Shown here piece by piece: positions 30,764 to 38,968 of a DNA stretch of 64,000 nucleotides. Position 1 is the stretch's first letter. Each line of letters begins with the position of its first letter. Source of the stretch: XN24 sp035514535 (GTDB lineage: Bacteria > Pseudomonadota > Gammaproteobacteria > Steroidobacterales > XN24); contig DATKAZ010000002.1 in the NCBI GenBank assembly GCA_035514535.1, forward strand, positions 49,036 through 113,035. Reading direction: 5' to 3'. The position numbers were made by a program, and so were the translations under genes. The notes below the pieces were generated by a model. The model made no database searches. It was given only the letters and a program-made list of their open reading frames with translations, and was not told the DNA's origin.

Positions 30764-32750
30764 CCGCCGCGGCCTGCTGCGCCGCCTGCCGCCGAAGCAC
30801 GTAGGCGGGAAAAGTCCCGTAGCGCTTCGCCCAGTCGAGCTGCTTCACGTAGTCGCAGCGGAACTCCTGGACGCCGTCCATGGCGGCCAGCGCGGCGAAG
30901 GCCTCGCTCGCGTAGACCTGGCCGGCCGGTGTCTTCGGCTCGAGGCGCGCCGCCCTGCTGACGTGCGTGCCGCAGCACTTGGGCAGTTTCGTGATCGGGT
31001 CCGTCGTCCGGTGCACCGGCCCGGCATGCAGCGCCAGGCGCATCGTCAATGGTCGCGAGAATCCCAGCGCCAGCCAGTCGGTCGCCGCCAACGCATCGAG
31101 CATGTCGAGCGCGAACAGGCCCGCCGCCCGCACGCCCGTGAACGCCAGGAAGAGGCCGTCGCCCCAGGTCTCGCGCACGGGGATGACCGCTTCCTCCCGC
31201 GCAATGAGGCGCGCGACGAGCCCGAGACAGGCATCGACGAACAGCGGCACCTCGGCGTCGGTCAGCCGGCTGAAGCCGATGGCGTCGGCGAACAACAGCG
31301 CCATGACGGCATCGTCGTCGTCGCGCGCGGGACTCGCCGGTTTGGTCGTGGCGGGGCCCGCGCCGGGGCGTACGGCCACGACTTCCAGGCTGCCGGCGCC
31401 CTGCTCGGGGGCGGCCTCGAGTCGCACGCGATGTACCGGAATGTCGTGGACCTGCCACTGCCTCACGGCGCTCGCGGTCCCGCCGCGCCCGTCGCCCGCC
31501 CGGCCGTCCCAGACGGCGAGTGCGGCGAGCTCCGTCTCGAGCTCGCTGGCGCGCACGCACCCCAGGCCGTGCACGAGGTCGTTGGCATAATCGTAGGCCA
31601 CGCCGCCGTGGAGCGGGCGGCTGCTGGAAGCGTACACGACCCGTGAAAACGCGAGCGCCCGCTCGAAGCGGTCGCGCCAGCCGCCGACCCCGGCGATTTC
31701 CACACTGTCCGCCACGAATTCATCCTGGTGATACGGCAGCACGATGTGCGTCTCGCCGCCCAGCTCGTGGATCGCCTCGAGAAACAGCAGGTCCGCCCCG
31801 CAGGCTGCCGAGGAAAAGCCGATCAGCCCCTGGTTCTCCCGGAGCCAGCCCCGAATGGCGGCGGCCACCGCCTTCTCCATCGACGGTGGAAAGCGCGCTC
31901 GCGTCCGGTCGGGCCGATCGATCATGTGCCCGGAAAACAGTATGACGCGGGGTAACGGCAACCATGCGTCCACGATCCCGGCGTCGCGTTCGAAGTGCTC
32001 GAGCAGGAGGCGCGCATGGCGGCGCGTGGAGTTCAGATCGCCGAAGCGCCGCCCGCCGACGGCTCCGGCCTGCGCGTACCAGTCCTCGGCCTGTGCCCAG
32101 TCCTCCATGCAGAGCGCCGCTTCGCCCAGCGTGGCAAGTACCCAGTACCGGTCGGCATGGTCGGCGGGCAGGCGCGCCAACTCGGCGCGGCAGTCGTGCA
32201 CCAGTTGCCGTGCGACGGAGACGGACTGCGCCCGATCGCCCAGCAACGCGGCGAGCGTCGCGACGTTGATGCCGGTCCAGTAGCTGTGGCCGCGTGCATA
32301 GGCATCGCCATAGAGGCGCAGCGCCGCCTGCAGGTGCCTGTGGCGCGCGGCGCCGGTCGCCCCCAGGGCGAGGTCCTTGTGCGTGCGCGCCAGCACGCCC
32401 AGCGTGTCGTCGTCCAGGTGGCCTTCGACCTGCAGCTGCTGCAGCAGCGAGTTGGCGTCCTCGGTGCTGCCGCTGCGCGCGAGCGCGAGGCCCTGCGCCT
32501 GTCGCAAACTGACATCCTCTGCGAATGCCGCGAGCCCCTCCGCGGCCACCTCCAGGCCGAGCAGCGGCGCGCCCACCTCGATGAAGGCGCGCGCCAGTTC
32601 GGCATGGACCCGGGGCGTCGCCGTCCAGCCGAGGCCCGGATCCCTGCGCTCGTGCCACAGCGTCAGCAACGCCGCGAGATCCCGTCGCAGCATCCTGATC
32701 CTGGCCAGCAACGCACGCTCCACCCCAGTCTTGTCGTCGTCTTTCACCAT
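30687..32750 (-). CDS. TRAFs-binding / SLOG-like / class III nucleotide cyclase fusion protein
   Basis: 687 residues, ATG 32750, no signal peptide or membrane helix. Residues about 80-240 resemble the MAP3K TRAFs-binding helical domain (GVLARTHKDLALG, GHSYWTGINVATLAALLGD). Residues about 265-400 look like a SLOG/TIR-like Rossmann domain (VILFSGHMIDRPDRTR, GFSSAACGADLLFLEAI, IVLPYHQDEFVADSV). Residues about 480-660 are a class III cyclase core: metal Asp489 (FADAIGF) and Asp531 (TWGDGLFLAF), Arg602 (RAARLEP). The purine-specificity Lys of adenylate cyclases is Glu527, a guanylate-type residue; the transition-state Asn is Ser598. The product could be cGMP or a pyrimidine cNMP, or the domain may be altered in activity. 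It is divergent from the nSTAND gene by 107 nt. Confidence 0.8.
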   Translation of the reverse strand: MVKDDDKTGVERALLARIRMLRRDLAALLTLWHERRDPGLGWTATPRVHAELARAFIEVGAPLLGLEVAAEGLAAFAEDVSLRQAQGLALARSGSTEDANSLLQQLQVEGHLDDDTLGVLARTHKDLALGATGAARHRHLQAALRLYGDAYARGHSYWTGINVATLAALLGDRAQSVSVARQLVHDCRAELARLPADHADRYWVLATLGEAALCMEDWAQAEDWYAQAGAVGGRRFGDLNSTRRHARLLLEHFERDAGIVDAWLPLPRVILFSGHMIDRPDRTRARFPPSMEKAVAAAIRGWLRENQGLIGFSSAACGADLLFLEAIHELGGETHIVLPYHQDEFVADSVEIAGVGGWRDRFERALAFSRVVYASSSRPLHGGVAYDYANDLVHGLGCVRASELETELAALAVWDGRAGDGRGGTASAVRQWQVHDIPVHRVRLEAAPEQGAGSLEVVAVRPGAGPATTKPASPARDDDDAVMALLFADAIGFSRLTDAEVPLFVDACLGLVARLIAREEAVIPVRETWGDGLFLAFTGVRAAGLFALDMLDALAATDWLALGFSRPLTMRLALHAGPVHRTTDPITKLPKCCGTHVSRAARLEPKTPAGQVYASEAFAALAAMDGVQEFRCDYVKQLDWAKRYGTFPAYVLRRQAAQQAAAVRDPGRRTAAGPRARPRSGARGSPT

Positions 32751-32857
32751 TGCCGTCCGCGTCGCGCGCTGCCTCCCCCCTCGCCGGCGGCATGCTTGCC
32801 GCCCTACCCCACCTGCGTCATTCTAGGTCGCACTTCGGGCGGGGATCGGCGCAAAGC

Positions 32858-35800
32858 ATGGCTGAAATCAACACAATCCGCATCTTCATCTCGTCGCCGG
32901 GCGACGTTTTTGAAGAGCGGACGCTGGCGCAGCGCGTGATCGAGCGCGTCCAGGCCGAATTTGCGGGCCGTGCCGTGCTGGAGCCGGTGTTCTGGGAACA
33001 CGAACCGCTGCTCGCCACCGATACCTTCCAGACGCAGATCACCAAGCCGTCCGATGCCGACATCATGGTCGCCATCCTCTGGTCGCGACTCGGCACCCGA
33101 CTTCCAAAAGATTTTACGCGCAAGGACGGCAGCCGCTACGAGTCGGGCACCGAGTTCGAATTCGAGGACGCAGTCGAAGGCTTTCGCGAGCACGGCAAGC
33201 CGCAATTGCTGGTGTACCGCAAGACGGCCAAGGCGTCGGTGCAGCTCGACGACGAAGTGGCGCTCATGGACCGCATCGACCAGAAGCGCAAGCTCGACGG
33301 CTTCATCGCGAACTGGTTCCATCATACCGAGGACGGCAGCCTGAAGGCGGCCTTCCATCCCTTTGAGTCGCCGAGCGAATTCGAGCAGGTGCTCGAGCGG
33401 CACCTGCGCAAGATGGTCATGCGGGCGCTGCCGGATGCGGGAAGGCACGAGGACTCGGCGACGGCCGTATGGAAGCAGGGCTCGCCGTTCCGGGGCCTGC
33501 AAAGCTTCGAATACGAGCACGCGCCGATCTTCTTCGGCCGCACGAAGGCCATCGGCGACGTGCTCGACCTGTTGCGCCGCCAGGCGGCGGGCGGGCGGGC
33601 GTTCGTCCTCGTCCTCGGCATGAGCGGCGGCGGCAAGTCGTCGCTCGCGCGCGCGGGCGTGCTGCCGATGCTCACGCAGCCGGGCGTCATCGAGGGCGTC
33701 GGCCACTGGCGCCGGGCGGTATACCGGCCGAGCGACGTGCGCGGCGACCTGTTCGTGGGCCTGGCCACGGCGATTCTGCGCGAGCCCGGCCTGCGCCTCG
33801 AGGACACCAGCGCCGAGGAGCTTGCCGAGGTACTGAAGTCATCGCCCGCCGCCGCCGTCACGCTCATCAAGACAGCGCTCGCGCGCGACGCGGCGGAACA
33901 GTCCACACGCACCGCCGATCGGCGTCCGCCGGAAACGCGTCTGGCGCTGGTCATCGACCAGATGGAGGAAATCTTCACCCAGGACTGGGTGACGGCCCAG
34001 GACCGGGAAAAATTCATCGAGACGGTGGACGTGCTCGCACGCTGCGGCCGCATCTGGATCGTCGCTACGTTCCGCGCCGACATGTATCCGCGCTGCGCCT
34101 CGCTGCCGAGGCTCGTGTCGCTCAAGGAGGGCGCGGGCCAGTACGACCTGATGCCGCCGACGGCGACCGAGATCGGCCAGATGGTGCGCCTTCCGACGCG
34201 CGCCGCGGGATTGCGCTTCGAAGAGGACTTCGCCACCAACGAGCGCCTCGACGACATGCTGCGGGACGCCGCCGCCGCCCGGCCGGAACTCCTGCCGCTG
34301 TTGCAGTTTACGCTCGAGGAACTCTACCAGCGGCGCCGCGACGACGGCACCCTCACGCTCGAGGCCTATCGTGAACTCGGCGGCGTCGAGGGCTCGCTGG
34401 CGCGGCGGGCGGAAACAGTGTTCGAGAAGCTGCCGGCGGAGGTCCAGGCGGCGCTGCCGAGGGTGCTCGATGCGCTGATCCACGTGCGCCGCGAAGGCCA
34501 GGAGGCCATCGGCCGGCGCCGGGCCCGGCAGGACGATTTCGAAACCCCCGCGGCGCGCCAACTCATCAATGCCTTCATCGACGCGCGGCTGTTCGTCACC
34601 GAGCTGGACGACGACGGGCAGGCGTCGATCATGGTGACGCACGAGGCGCTGCTGTGGCACTGGCCGCGGGTCAAGGAGTGGATCGAGCAGAATCGCGAGA
34701 ACTTGCGCATCCACAGTCGCATCAATGCCGCCGCCGAGCGCTGGGTCCGCGAGAACCGCAATCCCGACCTGCTGCTGCCGTCCGGCAAGCCGCTGGAAGA
34801 AGGTAAGGGCCTGCTGGACAACGATTCGACCCTGACCAGCTACGAGTCGGCCTTCATCGAGGCGTCGATCGCCGCGGCACGCAAACGCCAGCACATCCGG
34901 CATGCCATGGTGACGGCACTGGGCGTCCTGGCGGTGCTCGCTACGCTGGCGGCATTGTTTGCCAACCAGCAGCGCCAGGTCGCCGATGCCGAGCGGGCGC
35001 GTGCCGAGGTCGAGGCCGTGACCGCACAGCGCACCTCGGACTTCCTGGTCGGGATGTTCGAGGTGTCGGATCCGTCCGAGGCGCGCGGCAAGGAGATCAC
35101 CGCCGGCGAAATCCTGCAAGCCGGCGCCGCGCGCATCGACCGGGAGCTCGAGGCCCAGCCCGAAATCCAGGCCAGGCTCTTCGAGACCATGGGAAAGGTC
35201 TATACGAGCCTCGGAGCACTCGAGGAGGCGGAACCGCTGCTGCGCCAGTCACTGGACAAGCGGCGAGCCCTGCCGGCCAACCCGGAGGCCGACCTCGCCT
35301 CGAGCCTCAACAACCTCGGCTACGTGCTCGCGCTGCGGGCCAAGTTCGACGAAGCGGAGCGGGCCTACGACGAGGCGCTCGAGATTCGCCGCAGGGTCTA
35401 TGGCGCCGAGCATCCGGCGGTGGCCGAGTCGCTCACCGGCCTCGCCTACCTCAAGGGCCTGCGCGGCGATTTCGCCACGGCCGGGACCTTGCTCCGGGAA
35501 GCCCTTCGCATGCGCCGGGCGACGCTCGGCGAACAGCATGTGGATGTCGCCCAGACGCTCGAGGAGCTCGGCCTCAACTATTTCGACCAGGGTGACTACG
35601 AGCGGGCCCAGGAGCTGGTGCAGGAAGCGCTCGACATGCGCCGGAACCTGCTCGGTGCCGAGCCGCATCCGGCCATCGCCGAGAACCTGAACAACCTCGC
35701 CTACGTGCTGCACACGCGGGGCGACGCGGCCAGGGCCGAGCAATTATTTCGCGAGGCCCTCGACATGAAACGCGCCCTGATGCCGGAGGACAACAACGAG

Positions 35801-36520
35801 ATCGCGATCGGCATGAACAATATCGGCGCGCTGCTTCGCCAACGCGGCGAGCTGCAGGCCGCCGAAGAGATGCTCGACCAGGCCCTGGAGATCCAGCGGC
35901 GCGTACTGGGGCCGACCCACACCGAAGTCGCCGTCACGACCATGAACCTCGCGAGCGTCAAGCACCTCACTGGCAAGACGGATGAAGCGATCGAGCTGGC
36001 GCGCGCGGCGCAGCGCATCCGCCTGGAGCGCTATGGCCTGGAACACCCGGAAGTCGCCAAGGGCATGATGACGCTGGCGCAATGGCTCGGCGAAGCCGGC
36101 CGGGACGAGGAGGCGGAAAGCATGCTCAGGCAGGCCATGGACATGCAGACGCGATTGCTCGGCCCCGACCACCCGGAGGCCGTCATCAGCCGCCTCCTGC
36201 TGGCCAACCAGCTCGCGCAGGGGAAGCTCGAAGAGGCCTGCTCGATGGGCGAAGGGGTGAGTGCCGCCCTTGAGGAGGCCCTGGGAAGCTCCCACTGGCG
36301 GGTCGCGCTGGCCAGGAACCTGGACGGCGTGTGCCTGCATGCTGCGGGCCGCATGGAAGAGGCGGAGGAGGTCCTGTTGCAGAGCCACGAGCAACTCGAG
36401 GCGGAGACCGGCGCCCCCGCCAGTGCCCGGCGCCAGGCCGTGCTTCGCCTCGTGCGGCTTTACGAGGACTCGAACCGGGCCGACGAGGCGCAGAGATATC
36501 GCAGGCTGCTGGCCCCCTAG
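32858..36520 (+). CDS. DUF4062-nSTAND1-TM-TPR protein (predicted signalling or defence NTPase)
   Basis: 1220 residues from ATG 32858. Residues about 5-150 are a DUF4062 (TIR-related) module starting IRIFISSPGDVFEERTLAQR. Residues about 205-600 form an nSTAND1 NTPase: GSPFRGLQSFEYEHAPIFFGR, Walker A GMSGGGKSS (254-262), Walker B LALVIDQMEEIF with Asp367, and the arginine-containing IVATFRADMYPR, then a winged-helix-like ALPRVLDALIHVRREG. A single membrane helix lies near 684-704. From about 780 on, eight or more 42-residue TPR_10/12 repeats (NNLGYVLALRAKFDEAERAY type) extend to the end. STAND proteins oligomerise when the repeat sensor binds a signal. It is divergent from a SLOG-cyclase gene; together they suggest a conflict or stress system. 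Confidence 0.85.
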   Translation: MAEINTIRIFISSPGDVFEERTLAQRVIERVQAEFAGRAVLEPVFWEHEPLLATDTFQTQITKPSDADIMVAILWSRLGTRLPKDFTRKDGSRYESGTEFEFEDAVEGFREHGKPQLLVYRKTAKASVQLDDEVALMDRIDQKRKLDGFIANWFHHTEDGSLKAAFHPFESPSEFEQVLERHLRKMVMRALPDAGRHEDSATAVWKQGSPFRGLQSFEYEHAPIFFGRTKAIGDVLDLLRRQAAGGRAFVLVLGMSGGGKSSLARAGVLPMLTQPGVIEGVGHWRRAVYRPSDVRGDLFVGLATAILREPGLRLEDTSAEELAEVLKSSPAAAVTLIKTALARDAAEQSTRTADRRPPETRLALVIDQMEEIFTQDWVTAQDREKFIETVDVLARCGRIWIVATFRADMYPRCASLPRLVSLKEGAGQYDLMPPTATEIGQMVRLPTRAAGLRFEEDFATNERLDDMLRDAAAARPELLPLLQFTLEELYQRRRDDGTLTLEAYRELGGVEGSLARRAETVFEKLPAEVQAALPRVLDALIHVRREGQEAIGRRRARQDDFETPAARQLINAFIDARLFVTELDDDGQASIMVTHEALLWHWPRVKEWIEQNRENLRIHSRINAAAERWVRENRNPDLLLPSGKPLEEGKGLLDNDSTLTSYESAFIEASIAAARKRQHIRHAMVTALGVLAVLATLAALFANQQRQVADAERARAEVEAVTAQRTSDFLVGMFEVSDPSEARGKEITAGEILQAGAARIDRELEAQPEIQARLFETMGKVYTSLGALEEAEPLLRQSLDKRRALPANPEADLASSLNNLGYVLALRAKFDEAERAYDEALEIRRRVYGAEHPAVAESLTGLAYLKGLRGDFATAGTLLREALRMRRATLGEQHVDVAQTLEELGLNYFDQGDYERAQELVQEALDMRRNLLGAEPHPAIAENLNNLAYVLHTRGDAARAEQLFREALDMKRALMPEDNNEIAIGMNNIGALLRQRGELQAAEEMLDQALEIQRRVLGPTHTEVAVTTMNLASVKHLTGKTDEAIELARAAQRIRLERYGLEHPEVAKGMMTLAQWLGEAGRDEEAESMLRQAMDMQTRLLGPDHPEAVISRLLLANQLAQGKLEEACSMGEGVSAALEEALGSSHWRVALARNLDGVCLHAAGRMEEAEEVLLQSHEQLEAETGAPASARRQAVLRLVRLYEDSNRADEAQRYRRLLAP

Positions 36521-36592
36521 GGAGGTGCCGCGCCCACGTCCGGGCGCATTTGACAATAATGCCGACAAGCGCCGCACCCGATTTTGTACTAT

Positions 36593-36614
36593 AGTGCCAA
36601 GATCTTACGGCACT
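36593..36614 (+). other. Hairpin in the gap between the nSTAND gene and the exported protein gene
   Basis: AGTGCC (36593-36598) and GGCACT (36609-36614) form a 6-bp stem with a 10-nt loop, 20 nt before ATG 36634. It might be a weak terminator (only TTTC follows), an RNA structure in the leader of the next gene, or an operator. Confidence 0.3.
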
Positions 36615-36633
36615 TTCGGGGGAGGGCTGCCAA

Positions 36634-38844
36634 ATGATCCATATGAATGCCGCACGCCAGGGCTGGCGTGCCGCGGTTCTTTTGACATGCGCGGGCCTGC
36701 TGGCCGCGCCGGCCGGCGCGGCGCCGCCGGTGCTGGACATCGTCGGCGGCAACTCGGCCAACGGCAACCTGCTGTGGCTGGACTTCGACAACGGTGTCGC
36801 AGAGACGGTGAACACCGACGCCAATGAGCGTGTCAGCCTGCGCTCGTTTTACTTCTTCAAGAATACCTGCGGCGGCGTCTCGCTGGATGTCATCGCCGCG
36901 GACACCAATTCAGGCACCCTGATCCGGTATCCCTCCGGGCAGGGCACGGGTACGGATGTCTGCGTGAACGGCGCATGCCCCGCGCGGCCCGACGGACTTT
37001 CCTCGAGCAACGAGCGGCTGATGGCAGTGGCCGAGATCGGTACGGCGGGGCAGCTCCCCGCGGTATGGTTTTTGCGGCCCGCGGCCTGCGGCTCGAATAA
37101 TGGCGCACCCGCCGGCGGGCCCTTCGAGCCGGGTGTCCAGACCGGGCAGTTCAAGGTGGGCTCGGGCGGCGCCGCCACGCCGGTCGGCGGGATCGCCGAC
37201 ACCGAGTTCGTCCGGGTGCCGGGCGGCGGCCTTGCTGCCGGCGACTCGCTGGTCCTCACCATCAATCCGACCACCATCGCGCGGATCCGGCGGGCGGATA
37301 TCAAGGCCCTGCTCGACTCCGGCGGCAGCGTGAAACCGACCGACATCGACATCGTCGTCGACCAGAGCTTCTTCGGCACCGAAAAGCCGACCGGGCTGGC
37401 TTTCGTGCCGGGCACCGCGGGCATCGGCGCCGTCGACACCGCCAGCGAGAGCGAGGATCTGCTCGTGACCCTGGCGGGCGGCCGCGTGCTGAAACTCACT
37501 TTCGAACTGTCCGGCAGCAGCGTGGCGCTCAAGCCCACGAGCCAGCCCGGCGCGACGCCGCTGGAGCAGCGCGTGTTCATCTCTGGACTCGGCAATGGGC
37601 CGCTCGGCGTCGCCGCCGGCACGCGGCGCGACAACACCTACGCCGTCATCGCCGACCGGCAGCAGGGCACGTTCTACCGTTACGGCCTCCACGTGAACCC
37701 CGACGGCGGCCTGTGCCTGCGCGCACCGCGCCCCGGCTTCGAGCCCACGGCGCAGGTTCCGTGTGACGACGGCGGCACGCTGGACCGCGCGAGCGTGACC
37801 AGCGGCGTCCAGAACGCGTACGGCGCCGCCATCAACAGCGACGCATACGCCGCCAATGAATGCTCCCGGAGTTCCGGGGGCTGCCAGATCCGCAAGACCG
37901 TGGAACTCCTGTTCAGCGAGGAAATCCTGAGCGAGGACCAGACGGTGTTCGCGAACATCTATGTCATCAACGATCCTCGTAGCAGCTCGAGCGAAACACT
38001 CAACCTGAACCACGCCATTCCCGGGGTGTTCGACCCCAGGTTCACGATTCCCGCGACCTGCCGCGGTTTCAAGGTGCCCGACGACCCGTCGACCTCGATC
38101 CTGCTCGTGCTGGACATCAAGAAGAGCTTCGATATCCTCCAAGGGGAATTCGCGCAGGCCAAGGAGACGGTGGAACAGATCATTCCCGAGTTCAGCGGCT
38201 GCGAGACCACCGGCGCACGGCTGTTCCACCACCCGGACCCGGGCATCAACGGCAACTTCGTGGCGCCCGCGCCTGAGAACGGCGTGCTGCGCGATGCGAC
38301 ATTCTTCTGCAGCAATCCGTCGCGCAGCATCACGCCGACATTCTCGCCGCTGGTGTTCTGCGAGGAGTCCCTGTACCAGGAGGTGCGCGCAAGCGGCGGC
38401 CGGCTGAAGGGCAAGCTGGCCAAGGCGGCCGAGGAGGGAATCAACCTGCGGATCGACAGCCTGCAGCAGGTCATCAATGCCTTGCCGGCAACCTTGCCGT
38501 CGACGCATTGCAAGACGCTCAAGGCGGACCTGACCGGATTCCTGAATGCCGCCAGCAAGGACATCAAGCGGAATATCGGCAGCGTCTACCAGCAGTTCGA
38601 TAATGGCGCAAAATCCGTGTTTGCCTGCCGCTCCGATATCGCCGGGCTGCCGGTCGTTTCCGGCCGCCCCGCGACCTTGTACAGCGACCTGCTCGCGCGT
38701 TTCATGGCTGCCGCGTTCTACTCCCGGGAGACGATCTTCGGCGGCCAGCATAAATACTGCCCGCTCGTGGAACTGCTGACGGGCTCCAATGCGGTCATCA
38801 TTCCAAACGACGACTTGATCAGCGCCGGCTGTCCGGTACCGTAG
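36634..38844 (+). CDS. Exported protein of unknown function
   Basis: 736 residues, ATG 36634 with GGGGGAGGG upstream. A signal peptide spans about residues 1-30 (WRAAVLLTCAGLLAAPAGAA). The mature part starts with a propeller-like segment (LDIVGGNSANGNLLWLDF, with further strands such as GVAAGTRRDNTYAVIADRQQGTFYRYG). It carries at least 12 cysteines spread along the chain, consistent with periplasmic disulfides, and a helical C-terminal half (LKGKLAKAAEEGINLRID, LTGFLNAASKDIKRNIGSVYQQ). I recognise no family. It follows the nSTAND gene by 113 nt on the same strand and ends at a strong terminator, so it could be co-transcribed with it, but an independent promoter in the AT-richer gap is as likely. 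Confidence 0.7.
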   Translation: MIHMNAARQGWRAAVLLTCAGLLAAPAGAAPPVLDIVGGNSANGNLLWLDFDNGVAETVNTDANERVSLRSFYFFKNTCGGVSLDVIAADTNSGTLIRYPSGQGTGTDVCVNGACPARPDGLSSSNERLMAVAEIGTAGQLPAVWFLRPAACGSNNGAPAGGPFEPGVQTGQFKVGSGGAATPVGGIADTEFVRVPGGGLAAGDSLVLTINPTTIARIRRADIKALLDSGGSVKPTDIDIVVDQSFFGTEKPTGLAFVPGTAGIGAVDTASESEDLLVTLAGGRVLKLTFELSGSSVALKPTSQPGATPLEQRVFISGLGNGPLGVAAGTRRDNTYAVIADRQQGTFYRYGLHVNPDGGLCLRAPRPGFEPTAQVPCDDGGTLDRASVTSGVQNAYGAAINSDAYAANECSRSSGGCQIRKTVELLFSEEILSEDQTVFANIYVINDPRSSSSETLNLNHAIPGVFDPRFTIPATCRGFKVPDDPSTSILLVLDIKKSFDILQGEFAQAKETVEQIIPEFSGCETTGARLFHHPDPGINGNFVAPAPENGVLRDATFFCSNPSRSITPTFSPLVFCEESLYQEVRASGGRLKGKLAKAAEEGINLRIDSLQQVINALPATLPSTHCKTLKADLTGFLNAASKDIKRNIGSVYQQFDNGAKSVFACRSDIAGLPVVSGRPATLYSDLLARFMAAAFYSRETIFGGQHKYCPLVELLTGSNAVIIPNDDLISAGCPVP

Positions 38845-38894
38845 CCACTTTGAGCATCCCTCGACTCCGGACAACCGCCGTTACGTGACCACCA

Positions 38895-38923
38895 GCCGCC
38901 CCGGATTCCGGGGCGGCTTTTTT
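38895..38923 (+). terminator. Rho-independent terminator after the exported-protein gene
   Basis: A perfect 10-bp GC stem, GCCGCCCCGG (38895-38904) with CCGGGGCGGC (38908-38917), 3-nt loop, followed by six T. It insulates the SLOG-membrane gene from the preceding genes. Confidence 0.9.
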
Positions 38924-38968
38924 CCGGCTGCTGCATAGACCCCTGTGTGCAGTAATATGCGGCGCGTG

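Noticed and set aside
36550..36592. TTGACA with TACTAT upstream of the exported protein gene as a sigma-70 promoter
   Set aside because: The spacing of about 31 nt is far outside the usable range.
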